From contig CADCSX010000013.1 of assembly GCA_902805475.1 (NCBI GenBank), forward strand, positions 124,001 through 188,000: a stretch of DNA of 64,000 nucleotides, in the 5' to 3' direction. The notes under the pieces are model-generated. The model saw only the letters and a list, made by a program, of their open reading frames with translations, did not search any database and was not told the origin of the DNA. Within the stretch, counting starts at the first letter, position 1; every line of letters starts with the position of its first letter. Both the position numbers and the translations under genes were made by a program. Of this stretch, positions 29,901 to 39,720 are shown piece after piece. Source of the DNA: Entonaema liquescens. Its lineage: Eukaryota > Ascomycota > Sordariomycetes > Xylariales > Xylariaceae.

Positions 29901-30030
29901 GTAAAGGAACGAGTCTCCGAAACGAGGGATAGGAATTTATATTAAGAATGATTGCACAAGCCGTGTGCGATGAAAGTCGCACGCACGGTTTTAAGGGGGG
30001 GAAAATCCGAGAGGATCTACCTATCCCGAT
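26931..30030 (+). other. rnl intron 1, group II with reverse transcriptase gene
   Basis: Begins GTGCGACAAGAAG, ends CCGAT before TGGGTCACC. Domain V is at 29958-29991 (AAGCCGTGTGCGATGAAAGT then CGCACGCACGGTTT) and domain VI after it. About 1050 bases of domains I-III precede the ORF, which starts near the domain IV position. A complete, probably self-splicing and mobile intron. Confidence 0.92.
27981..29855 (+). CDS. Group II intron reverse transcriptase / maturase / HNH endonuclease
   Basis: 624 residues, intact with UGA as Trp. Order: an N-terminal RT-associated domain (about 55-120, DWRKAEAKIKDLQEKIV, TPGVDQ), the reverse transcriptase (about 150-375) with RPLGIPTLIDRAVQ, FGFRKNRST, EADITKCFD, GTPQGGVISPLL and the catalytic YADD, a maturase X region (LNPVLRGWGEHKRISYHS), and a C-terminal HNH nuclease (about 530-580: CPICGE, ELHHIIPQKAQG, HRICHQQ). 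All active-site residues I can check are present. It should bind its intron RNA for splicing and retrohome by target-primed reverse transcription. This is the only RT gene in the window. Confidence 0.95.
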
Positions 30031-30146
30031 TGGGTCACCAAGTTAACATTAGATGCGAGCTATTTGCGTAGTTAAACCGATGATCAAAAATGAATTAGTG
30101 TCTAAAGTTAGACCCGAAGCTAGGTGATCTTACCATAGTCAGGATT
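30031..30146 (+). rRNA. rnl: Large-subunit rRNA exon 2
   Basis: TGGGTCACCAAGTTAACATT to AGACCCGAAGCTAGGTGATC and CATAGTCAGGATT; equivalent to about E. coli 575-690. Confidence 0.92.
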
Positions 30147-31301
30147 GTGCGACAAGAAGTTGTATGTGCCAATGTGGTGAGATTCCACCAGGAATGTATC
30201 TAGTCCTCGAGCCTAGTCACGGGTGCTGGAAAGAAGTTTATCTTGATATTAAATCATAATAATAGGGTTATTAGTTATTAAGATAAGTGAATTGAAAGTG
30301 CTAAGCCGTGATAGATTACGTATTTGAAGCTGGGCTTACCTTATCTAAGGAAGGTTAAGCTAGTGAATAGACATTAGGCTGAAATTATCCCAACTAGGGG
30401 GAACGAAAGTAAAGTATGCGAAGAGACGATGTTTTAATATAACTAATTAGGACCTAGAGAGTTGTAATTTTTGTTTAGAAGGATTAATCTAAACTTAAAT
30501 TATTAGATGAGTAGGGGATTAACTACGATCCTTAGTTAATCCTAGATACCAAGCTGCTCCATCGTATAGCATACCCCCTAAGGTTGAAGATCAAAGTGGT
30601 ACATACAGAACTTGGTAAGCCCCTAGTCTACTTTTATTGTAAATTCATTACAATAATCAAGAGGCATTGTATAATGACTAAAACAATGTAACGGACTGGG
30701 GGTAGAGGAGTCTTTAAAAAGCGAATGCGCGTGAGTAATGATCGCGATAGAGTAGATTAATACTATTCAAATTTATGATTGATGAAACATTTTTACAAAT
30801 AAACTTTAAAATTTAAGATTATAGAGGTATGAAGACAAGGGATAACATTATGTAGACCTAACCATCGAATGGTAAACAATTCTTCCGGGCTGACACCCCT
30901 GTGGGGTTGAGGGCATACCCTTGTAAGAGTTCTCTTACAATCCGCGAGTAATGGTAAATCCGTTACACCTGAATATGATAAAGAATCAGATTAATAGGTT
31001 TGATGGCGAAACATGGCAAGAGAGGAAATCCTCTAGCGAAACGGTATCTTTCATAAAGGTTACAAAGGTATAAGGTTAGAGGAATACTTCTGTAAGCGAG
31101 TTGAAATACTTCCCTCGAGAGATAAAAGGCCTTTCGACAGACCTCAAACCAGTAAGAAACTAATTAAACAAATAACCAAAGTTTAATAAGGGTACAAAGT
31201 CAAACCTGAGTATTAATTAAGATATTTTGAGTTACTCAGGTAATAATCGTAGATAATTATTCTACTCGCTTTTTAATTTATAATATAATTAAGTTTTCGT
31301 A

Positions 31302-32333
31302 ATATTAAAAAACATTTATAAACAAATACAATTTAAAAATCCAATTTTTTATCTTAAGGCTACGGAGCGTTGTTATAGTACAGTAACTAAATCTTTAATT
31401 GATAATAAAGTAACTAAAGCTCTGAGTCCTTGATTTATTACTGGATTTACAGACGCCGAGGGATGTTTTTTTATAGGTGTCATCAAAAGCACCAGAGTTA
31501 AAACAAAATGAGAAGTTCAGCCTTCTTTTAAGTTAGAGCTACATACAAAAGATTTAGAACTATTAAGGTTAATACAAAAATTATTTAATGTTGGTAATAT
31601 AAAAATATTTAAGGATAAAGCTGCATATTACGTTAGCTCTTTAAAAGATCTAATGATTATAGTTAACCATTTTGAAAATTACCCTCTTATTACTAAAAAA
31701 CATAGTGATTTTCTTTTATTTAAAGCTGTAATACAACTTATGGTTAACAAAGAGCATTTAACAGAAGAAGGTTTACTAAAGATAATTAGTATCAGGGCTT
31801 CTTTAAATAAAGGGTTATCTGATAAACTAAATGATAGTTTTCCAGGTATTATTCCAGCTATTAAACCTTCAGTTCCAGATATTTCTATAAAAGATGGACA
31901 ATGATTAGCAGGATTTATTACAGGTGAAGGTTGCTTCCTTGTAGACATTTATAAAGCTAAAACTAAGGTAGAATCAGGAGTAACTTTACGGTTTAAAATT
32001 GCTCAACATAATCGTGACTTGGATCTTCTAAGATATTTAGTAGCTTATTTTGATTGTGGTTCTGTCCATAATTCAGGAGATTCAGTAGGAGAATTTCGTG
32101 TATCTAAATTTGAAAATCTGATATTAAAAATTCTTCCTTTTATTGAAAAATACCCTATATTAGGGTCAAAAGCTTTGGATTTTTCAGATTTCCAAAAGGT
32201 AGCCGAGTTAATGAAAAATAAGGCACATTTTAGTAAATCTGGATTAGAGAAAATATTAGTTATCAAATCAAAAATGAATAATCCCTCCAAAGGAGCGCGC
32301 GCAGCGCGCTGGGATGTGCTTCGCTCGAGGTAG
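31302..32333 (+). CDS. LAGLIDADG endonuclease in rnl group II intron 2
   Basis: The frame is open from 31293 to 32333 with no ATG before the domain; ATA 31302 is a candidate start. Motif 1 WFITGFTDAEGCF (UGA at 31431), motif 2 WLAGFITGEGCF (UGA at 31902). Family segments HFENYPLITKKHSD, IRASLNKGLSD and IKSKMNN are present. The last 17 codons (SKGARAARWDVLRSR) come from a family E palindrome that has overwritten the normal end. Close relative of the rns intron 2 protein. Confidence 0.85.
32279..32329 (+). repeat. GC palindrome family E
   Basis: AATCCCTCCAAAGGAGCGCG ... CGCTGGGATGTGCTTCGCTC; reverse complement of 12452-12502. It supplies the C terminus of the intron 2 endonuclease. Confidence 0.85.
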
Positions 32334-32413
32334 ATAATTTCTATTAATTACGCTGTTATACTTAGGATTCGTCCTAGTTAGCTTTTTCTTTTAGGGTTAA
32401 GTGTAACTTTTGC

Positions 32414-32475
32414 TAGCCCCCTCTCGTATATATATACGAGAGGGGGTCTGACCCCGCGCGCAGCGCGCGGGGCTA
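32414..32475 (+). repeat. GC palindrome family C, inverted
   Basis: Reverse complement of 16441-16500: AGCCCCCTCTCG...CGAGAGGGGG, GTCTGA, then CCCCGCGCGCAGCGCGCGGG. Here in a non-coding loop. Confidence 0.88.
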
Positions 32476-32823
32476 GCCCTGGGCGGGCTTGTCCCGATCC
32501 TGGGCAAGGCCCCGGAGGGGACTTAGTTTATTTATAATTTATAATCAATCATAATACGTGTGCTCTGCACACAAGAATATAACCTTGGGCGTAAGCTCAA
32601 GATAATTAATCAATTACTTAGACCGAAAGGTCGCTGACTTAAAGAATCGGTGACACCGTTTTATTATTAATAATAAAATTGCTAAATATGGCTAGAAATT
32701 AGAGCTTTTACGGCATGCCAAAAAAGCTTGAAATTCGAGAGTGGTTGCCTGAGCGGTGTGAGCTGAAAGGTTCACGCACCGTTCTTGTGGGGGGAAAGCT
32801 CGCGAGAGCCTACCTATCCAGAC

Positions 32824-32911
32824 ATAAAAGTCCGAACGGGTTATCGTAGCATAGATATCCGAAGAACTATGGTAAGTATAGTGAAAGACAAACCTGACCT
32901 AGATAGCTGGT
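32824..32911 (+). rRNA. rnl: Large-subunit rRNA exon 3
   Basis: ATAAAAGTCCGAACGGGTTA to AAACCTGACCTAGATAGCTG GT, matching E. coli about 730-810. Confidence 0.88.
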
Positions 32912-34853
32912 AAGTATTACAGTACTTCGTAGTAAGCCAGTAAGTAGATGTGAACCATCTGCTAGTCGTCGCATCGCGACGGCAAAACCGCCAAATTGCG
33001 GGAAGGCCCTAAAGCAATTTCAACCAAACTAACCTAGTAATAGAGTTGGTGGCACAGGTAATGACTCGTGGTATGGTAAAATCGAAATTGATTATCTGTA
33101 TGATTTACAAGATGAATGGGTAATCCGCAGCCAAGTATCCTTTTCTTTCAATATTTTGAAAATAAGGTATGCAGTTCATCGACTAGATGGGGGTTGGCCT
33201 TGTTTTTCTTTATACATTAGTAATAAAGAAAATATTAGCTTAAGGTATAGTCATGCCCCATTTGAAAGAATGATTTATAATTTAGTATTTTTGCTATACT
33301 TCAATGTAGGTTGTTATGTAGCTATTCATTTCGTTAAAATATATAAACAAATAAATTGAGGACATAGTCTGGACCTTGTTGTAAGATAAGGAAATAATAA
33401 TTATTATTATGTTAACAAATCGTACTACGATTGTACTAAAAAAAATTTTTTTTATAATATGGATGTTTGTCCCGCTATATTAATAAAGATTAAGTTTTTA
33501 ACTATAGCTGAAAAATTGAGTTAATTTCAAGAACTACTTAAAAGTAAGTAAATTTGAAGCGAAGTTTATCTATTTCTTTTTAGATAAAACCGTTCAACGA
33601 CTATAGATACTCAACAATTTATTATGATATATGTTGTAAAATATGTAATTTAATTAAAGCTTGAATACTCTAAGAGGTTTCGAGAGAAACCATCTCTTGA
33701 GGAGTGGCAAGCCGATCCTTAAGTCTTTATTTTTCTTGGTGATTAATCGTTTTTTTTTTATAGCCGGTTCCATAATAAAAGTGATGATTAAAAAAAAACT
33801 CCTCCTTACTATTTGAGTTGTTCACTTTATTAATAAGTAAAAAGCTTATGTTTTTAATTTTTAATAACCAAATATAAAAAATGATATTATTTACCAAGCA
33901 TAATAAAATTAAGATTAATCTTAATTTGGCACCGTTTTGCACCAATTTAAACCCAGTTATCGTATATTCTAATTGCTTAGACGATAAAAATCGTATACTT
34001 TCAGATAATAAAGGTAAAGCAGCTATTTATCGTTTAATTAATAAAATCAATGGTAAGACTTATGTAGGTAGTTCTGTAGACTTAACTATAAGATTTTATA
34101 AATATTATAGCTTGAAACAGTTAAATTTACGAAAAACTGCTATACATAATGCTCTTTTAAAATACGGGTTTCAAAATTTTAAACTTGAAATATTGGAGTA
34201 TTGTGCAGAAGATGTTAATCCTGTCGAAAGAGAGCAATATTTTTTAGATTTATTAAAACCAGAGTATAATATTTTAACTAAAGCTGGTTCTCTTTTAGGC
34301 TTTAAGCATAAAACAGAAACCTTAGAATTTTTTAAGAATGAGCGGAAAGTGAGCGATTCTACTAGAGAAAACTTATCTAAAGCTGCAACAGGTAGAATTT
34401 TATCGCTAGAGCTTCGTAAAAAATTATCTGAGCAAAGAGAGGGTATTAAACTTTCAAGTATTACACGGGATAAAATATCTAAGGCCGCAGTAGCTCTTAG
34501 AGGTGTAACTGTAGCGGTAAAAGATATAGAAACATCTGTAACAAAAGAGTACGCAAGTTTAACAGAAGCTGCTAGAGCTTTAAATGTGAGTAGAACAGCA
34601 GTCAGAAAATCAGTAGATTTAGGTAGACTTATACGCAATAGATATTCTATTAGCTTAAGGTAAAATATACACATTTACGTGATAAGGCAATATATTAGTT
34701 CGGCCGCGCGCTAGCGCGCTGAACCTGCTTCGCTGGCAAAAATACTAAATTATTTATATTTGAATAATCTTAATTTAAATAAGATTATTCAAGGGATATG
34801 GTCTCTTAATATGTCTAGCTATATAACATAGCAGACAAAAAAGGAGACCTCAG
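32912..34853 (+). other. rnl intron 3, composite group I with GIY-YIG gene
   Basis: Two sets of group I core elements are present. Set one: P AAATTGCGGGAAGGCCC (about 32994), Q AATCCGCAGCCAAG (about 33122), R CAGTTCATCGACTAGAT (about 33173), S AAGGTATAGTC (about 33242). A further S-like GACATAGTCTGGACC is at 33360. Set two: P about 33515, Q TTGAAGCGAAGTTT (about 33554), R CGTTCAACGACTAT (about 33591), S GGGATATGGTCTC (about 34794). The ORF lies between R and S of set two. I infer an intron within an intron. Confidence 0.78.
33881..34663 (+). CDS. GIY-YIG homing endonuclease of rnl intron 3
   Basis: Intact, 260 residues from ATG 33881. The GIY-YIG fold is at about 47-140: AAIYRLINKINGKTYVGSSV (AIY and YVG variants of the name motif), the catalytic Arg in DLTIRFYKYY, IHNALLKYGFQNFKLEILEY, and the metal-binding Glu in EREQYFLDLLKPEYNIL. 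NUMOD-type repeats follow (TRENLSKAA, SSITRDKISKAAV) and a DNA-binding end (EAARALNVSRTAVRKSVDLG). It is the best match for the broken free-standing copy at 7778-8608. Likely active. Confidence 0.92.
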   Translation: MILFTKHNKIKINLNLAPFCTNLNPVIVYSNCLDDKNRILSDNKGKAAIYRLINKINGKTYVGSSVDLTIRFYKYYSLKQLNLRKTAIHNALLKYGFQNFKLEILEYCAEDVNPVEREQYFLDLLKPEYNILTKAGSLLGFKHKTETLEFFKNERKVSDSTRENLSKAATGRILSLELRKKLSEQREGIKLSSITRDKISKAAVALRGVTVAVKDIETSVTKEYASLTEAARALNVSRTAVRKSVDLGRLIRNRYSISLR

Positions 34854-35084
34854 TTTCTGCGAAACCTATAATAGTAGGCAATTTAAGTAACATCTTAGCA
34901 GGTACAGAACTTAATCTCAGGCAAGATGTTAATAATTTTAGAATAAATTGCAACAGATTTATTTTAAAATCGACATTTTACTTTGTACATATCGGGGGGT
35001 CGTAGAGATTTTATCGGTGAGTATGTAGACTCGGAATGGCAAAGATGAATTCTTGAATTATCAGACATAGAATGATAAGGTTGT
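34854..35084 (+). rRNA. rnl: Large-subunit rRNA exon 4
   Basis: TTTCTGCGAAACCTATAATA, then CGGGGGGTCGTAGAGATTTT, GTAGACTCGGAATGGC and the stem before the intron; E. coli about 810-950. The 3' end is approximate. Confidence 0.85.
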
Positions 35085-36946
35085 ATGTACAGCCTTTTTG
35101 TGGAAGTGAACCTTCTGCTATAAACCATCAAATTGCGGGAACACCCTAAAGCAATCACAACCAAGTAGGAGTAGTAATACGTCCTATGGCTCAGGTAATG
35201 ACTCGAGGTATGGTAAAATCGTGATTGATTAGTATTTACTAATGGGTTATCCGCAGCCAAGCTCCAAGTATTCTAAGGAATAATGGTGTGCAGTTCATCG
35301 ACTAGATGTTGGTTGGCGTCAGTTAATATTTAACTCGATGCTTAAGATATAGTCAGGCCTCATCCGAGAGGATGCAACGGCAATAAAGTAATTTTATCTA
35401 AAAAACAATTTTTTTTTCTTTCGTATCTTGGAAGGATCGCGTAGCACAACTTATAAAATTTATAATAACTAAGCCGACACATACAAAAGACTTAATACGA
35501 CAGGCGACTATCCTTCGAAGGGTAACTGGCTTATTTAGGCTGACACCCTGCATAAGTAGTGTTAATAGATTAAGGTACTGTAAGTGTAGATGTTTATCAG
35601 CTTACCAAGGGAGGTCCTTGGTCGGACCTAGTGGAGACACTAGTAATTCGAGAAGTGAGCTTGGTAAAGGAATTTTCTATACCATGACCCACGCAAGGTA
35701 AACCTTTGTAACCTGACTCTGAAACAAACGAGTATTGTGCCTTTCACAAGAAGGTAGGGACGTCAGTGTTCCATACGTTACTTATAAAGGTAACAGTAAC
35801 GGTTAGGAGCTGAGGTTGAGATTTGGAGAGTGATAAAAGGCCATTCTTCAAGTTAAAGTACGAATTTCATTATAAACAAAGATGATTAGAATGCGAGGAT
35901 TTTGGTTATAAAAGGAGACCTGCACTAAGCTGTCGGCATTTTTAAAACATCATAAAAAAAAGTCTCAAAAAATAACAACTTAAAAAATATTTCTTATAGC
36001 TCTAGCGATGGAGCTGTAACTCCGGTAAAATACTATGTAAATGCATTATTAAGTAAAAATTTGATTTTTACTGATAATAGGAACAAATCAGGTATTTATC
36101 GTTGAGTTAATAAATTAAATAATAATACTTATGTGGGAAGTGGTTTAGATTTAAAAAAAAGAGTAGGGGATTACTTTAATAAAAGTGAGTTAATAAGAAA
36201 CCCTAGACCTATTCATGCTGCTTTACTAAAGTATGGGTACGAAAATTTCAATTTTGAAATTTTAGAATATTGCAGAGCAGATGAGCTAGTCATTAGAGAA
36301 CAGTACTATTTGGATTTATTGTGTCCTGAGTATAATATATTGAAAAATGCTTATTCTTTATTAGGGTTTAAACATAGTCCAGAGGATATAATTAAGTTCA
36401 AATTGAAAAAGATTTCAGCAGAGCATAAAGAGATATTATCCTTAGTTCATTCAGGTAAAGAAGTTAGTCAAGAAACTAGAGATAGATTATCTCTTGCTAC
36501 AACCAACTATAAAAAAAATAATCCTCTTACACCCGAAGCTTTAGCTAATATAAAAGCTAAAACTACAGAACGTGAAGGAATACCTGTTTCATTGTTAAAT
36601 ACTCAAACTAATGAAGTAATAAATTTTTCTACTTTAACTCAAGCTGGTGAGTATTTAGGAGTAAAAAGACAAGCTATACGAAACGCAATAAAGAGAGGAA
36701 GTCTTATTAAAGGACTTTATCGTGTTTCAGAAAAATAAGTAGGGCAGTATGTACACATATGTACTTTATATTTAGATAAAATTACTTTAGCTTCAAATAA
36801 AAAAAAAAAAGAACAGATGAAGCCAGGGATATAAACACTTTTAATGTTTAATATAGCCTGTTGTCTAAATGGATGGTTCAAATATTTGAACTGTTTAGGG
36901 AGAAGATTTTTGCTTAATTAGTACAGAAGCAAGATCTCTGTGTATG
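35085..36946 (+). other. rnl intron 4, group I with GIY-YIG gene and extra structured region
   Basis: Core: P AAATTGCGGGAACACCC (about 35131), Q TATCCGCAGCCAAGC (about 35246), R CAGTTCATCGACTAGAT (about 35291), S AAGATATAGTCAGG (about 35341). Some 450 bases (35440-35880) between core and ORF are rich in GC stems (for example AGGTCCTTGGTCGGACCT) that the core does not need; a nested second intron is possible, but I found no domain V. The ORF is downstream. Confidence 0.8.
36061..36738 (+). CDS. GIY-YIG homing endonuclease of rnl intron 4
   Basis: The frame is open from before 36001 to 36738 and has no ATG ahead of the domain; TTG 36061 is one possible start, so the N terminus is uncertain. 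Motifs: SGIYRWVNKLNNNTYVGSGL (UGA Trp at 36103), IHAALLKYGYENFNFEILEY, IREQYYLDLLCPEYNIL, a NUMOD-type segment (SQETRDRLSLATTNY) and a helix-turn-helix end (AGEYLGVKRQAIRNAIKRGS). Closest to the broken gene at 7778-8608 in its GIYRWV start. Confidence 0.85.
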
Positions 36947-37575
36947 TCAAAAGGGAAACAGCCCAGAACAAGTGTTAAGGTTCCGAAATTATTATTAAGT
37001 GAAATTAAGAAAGTTTTTATTTAAGTCGACAAGGAGATGGGCTTAGAAGCAGCCATAATTCAAAGACCTCGTAACAGAGCACTTGTTAATTTTTTAAAAG
37101 CGTCTAAAATTTAACGGATCTAAATAATATACCGATACCTTGTCCATAATTGATTATAATAAATTTATTATTGTCGTTACTGGGGTAGCAGAACATTGAG
37201 TAAACCTGCAACATTTTTATTATTATTTTAATAGATGTGATATACAGTATACTCAAGTGATAATGGTGACATGAGTAACAAAAAAGAAGTTTGATCAAAT
37301 TTTGATCGAGCGCTCGCCTAAAGCTTATGGTTATTTAAAGTAACGGCCTCTAAGTTTACAATCCCAAAGGTTGAAACGATGAGAAAATCTTATTACTTAA
37401 AGGACAACATTTTTAAAGTGTAAAGTGTGCTGGAAAAAATAAGTAATATATCCATGTTTTACAATAAACTAAAATAGATGAGTAAGATGTTGATGAAAAA
37501 TAACCGTACCTAAAAACTGCGACAAGTAAGCTAGTGTAGAATACGAAGGCGTAAATGAGCTAACAATCATAATTT
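36947..37575 (+). rRNA. rnl: Large-subunit rRNA exon 5
   Basis: TCAAAAGGGAAACAGCCCAG, GGCTTAGAAGCAGCCAT (about 37048), TTAAAGTAACGGCCTC (about 37334) and AACCGTACCTAAAAACTGCG (about 37502); E. coli about 1030-1780. Both ends are approximate. Confidence 0.88.
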
Positions 37576-39406
37576 ATGGGGTTAGGCTCCCTATTTGTGA
37601 TAAAGAATCAAACTCCGGGGACACCCTAAAGCTACTGATACTAAACTTAATACGAAAGTATTAAGTGGACCAACTAATCACTGGTGTATAGTAATAATTC
37701 GGTAGATTCTAGTAATAGGAATGGGTTATCGCGGATCTAAGTCAGTAATAGGTTAAAATATTACTGTAAAAGAGCAACGAGTAGATGGTTCTTCAGAATA
37801 TTAAATAAAATTTATTTTACTGTAATCTTCTGTAAGGTGTACTCTAGCCCCCAAGGAAACTTGGTATTTGGATAAATATTTAATAACGATAAAATAATAT
37901 AATCTTCGCTAAATTATATAGAATAAGGATAGTATTCTATAGTTATTTGTTCCAGTTCTTTTTAGCAATTTCACTACCGCTTTATCTAGCAAGGCGCATT
38001 AGGACTAGCAACCCGTCAAGTCGGGTGGTTCTGAGGGATGGGCTAGCACCCCCTCCTTTGGTAACTCTAGATAATGTTACTTTGTGTAAGATAAAGTTAG
38101 GGAGTCTCGAAGTTGAAATCAACATTATAGGATATGAATTTGGATAAATTAAGAATAGTTTAAGAGGTATTAAGATAGAAGGTTTCACAAGAATAACTCC
38201 TCTTTAATATCCGTAGCTACGGTATAATTTAACCCTTAGCTCGAGGACTTAAAGAAGGTGCGATGAAGGGGATAAAAGGCCCTCTTTACGTAACGATCTG
38301 AATGGTAGCTAAACAACCTACCAGATGAACTAAACTAAACGATAAAATATCCTAAGGAGTTACCCTGTAATAGTGACTCCCACTTTAGTGACTTAAGATA
38401 GAAAAATAAACGCTTCAAATATATTCTCATTAAATAATACTACAATTAATAGTAAACTTAATCCTAATTACGTATCAGGATTTATTGACGCAGAGGGATG
38501 TTTCCATATCTCAATCGTTAAAAATCTAGGTGTTAGATTAGGTGTAAGTGTAAGAGCAGTTTTCCAAATTTCTCTTCATAGAAAAGATGAAGTTTTACTG
38601 GAAAAATTAAAAGATTTTTTTGGTGTAGGTAGAGTAGCTACACGTAGTGACGGTGCAGTTGTTTATGAAGTTTCTTCTATTAATGATTTACAAATTATTT
38701 TAAAACATCTTGAAGCTTATCCTTTAATTACAGACAAATGAGCAGACCTTCAGTTATTTAAACAAGTTGTGGAGTTAATGGTTAATCAAGAACATTTAAC
38801 TATGGAAGGATTAGTTAAAATTGCTAATATTAAAGCTTCCATGAATTTTGGAACTATTTCTGAAACAATTAGATCCTTATTACCTCCAATTGAACCGGTC
38901 AAGAGACCTGAAATAAAAAATATAGGAATCTATAATCCTAACTGAGTGGTAGGTTATATAGAAGGTGAAGGAATGTTCTTTGTAAATATATACAAAAGAA
39001 AAGACACTGTATTAGGTGAAGGAGTAAAATTAGTATTTAAAGTTACACAAGATAGAAAAAATATTGCGTTATTAGAAAGCTTTACAAATGTATTCACAGT
39101 AGGTAAAGTCTACAAACAATCTCCTACTGTAAAAGTTATGGATTTTATGATTACAGGGCTTGCAGATATTACAAATTATGTTATACCATTTTTCCAAGCA
39201 CATCCTTTAGAGGGGGCAAAGAAAAATGATTTTGAGGATTTTATGAAAGTATCAGAATTAATGAAAGCCAAAGCTCATCTTAATAGAGATGGTTTAGAAG
39301 AAATTCGTTTAATAAAATCAGGAATGAACTCAAATCGTTATTAAATTTATCCAAATTTAGGTAACCACATTAGCCTAGTCCTTATGATAACCAAGGACAA
39401 AATTTG
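37576..39406 (+). other. rnl intron 5, composite group I with LAGLIDADG gene
   Basis: First core: AAACTCCGGGGACACCC (about 37608), GGTTATCGCGGATCTAAG (about 37725), GAGCAACGAGTAGATGG (about 37773), AAGGTGTACTCTAG (about 37834). A second structured module follows at 37954-38395: AATTTCACTACCGCTTTATC, GGCTAGCACCCCC, then GTAATAGTGACTCCC and TTTAGTGACTTAAG. The module recurs in introns 7 (in front of the core) and 10, which suggests a second group I intron nested in or beside the first. Confidence 0.8.
38406..39344 (+). CDS. LA-GLIDADG-type endonuclease of rnl intron 5
   Basis: Open to the stop at 39342, no ATG before the domain; ATA 38406 is the first plausible start after an upstream stop. 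Motif 1 YVSGFIDAEGCF, motif 2 WVVGYIEGEGMF (UGA at 38943), both acidic. Family segments HLEAYPLITDKWAD, NIKASMNFGT and IKSGMNSNR. About 312 codons, intact. Confidence 0.85.
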
Positions 39407-39720
39407 TGGAGCGAAAGGAACTCGGCAAACTGACTACCGTAACTTAGGGATAAGGAGGGCTCATTTGTCCCTGGTATCCATTTTTATCTTGGCAATAAAC
39501 TAAAATAGATGAGCAAGGTAAAAAAAGGAATCACGGGTAAGAAGGAAGAAGCATGAAATAATGTTGTACGACTGTTTAATTAAAACAAAGCACTTTGCAT
39601 AAAGACTTAAAGTCTAAGTATAGAGTGTGATTTCTGCCCGGTGCCGGCTGGCTAACGAAAATAACTAACTTTAAAAGGTTTGGTACTGTAGGAACCCCCG
39701 GTTAATGGCGGCCTTAACGT
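39407..39720 (+). rRNA. rnl: Large-subunit rRNA exon 6
   Basis: TGGAGCGAAAGGAACTCGGC, a stem region with TTCTGCCCGGTGCCGGCTGG and CCCCCGGTTAATGGCGGCCT at the end; E. coli about 1790-1915. The 3' end is uncertain by a few bases. Confidence 0.87.

Larger units (their letters stand above)
30147..32823 (+). other. rnl intron 2, group II with LAGLIDADG gene
   Basis: Begins GTGCGACAAGAAG and ends CCTACCTATCCAGAC. Domain V at 32751-32784 (GAGCGGTGTGAGCTGAAAGG then TTCACGCACCGTTC). Closely related at both ends to rns intron 2, which also carries a LAGLIDADG gene. GC elements lie behind the ORF (32279-32329, 32414-32475). Confidence 0.9.

Noticed and set aside
33156..33359. 67-codon ORF in rnl intron 3
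   Set aside because: It covers the R and S core elements of the ribozyme, so it is structural sequence.
34171..34674. 167-codon minus-strand ORF
   Set aside because: Antisense shadow of the GIY-YIG gene at 33881-34663.
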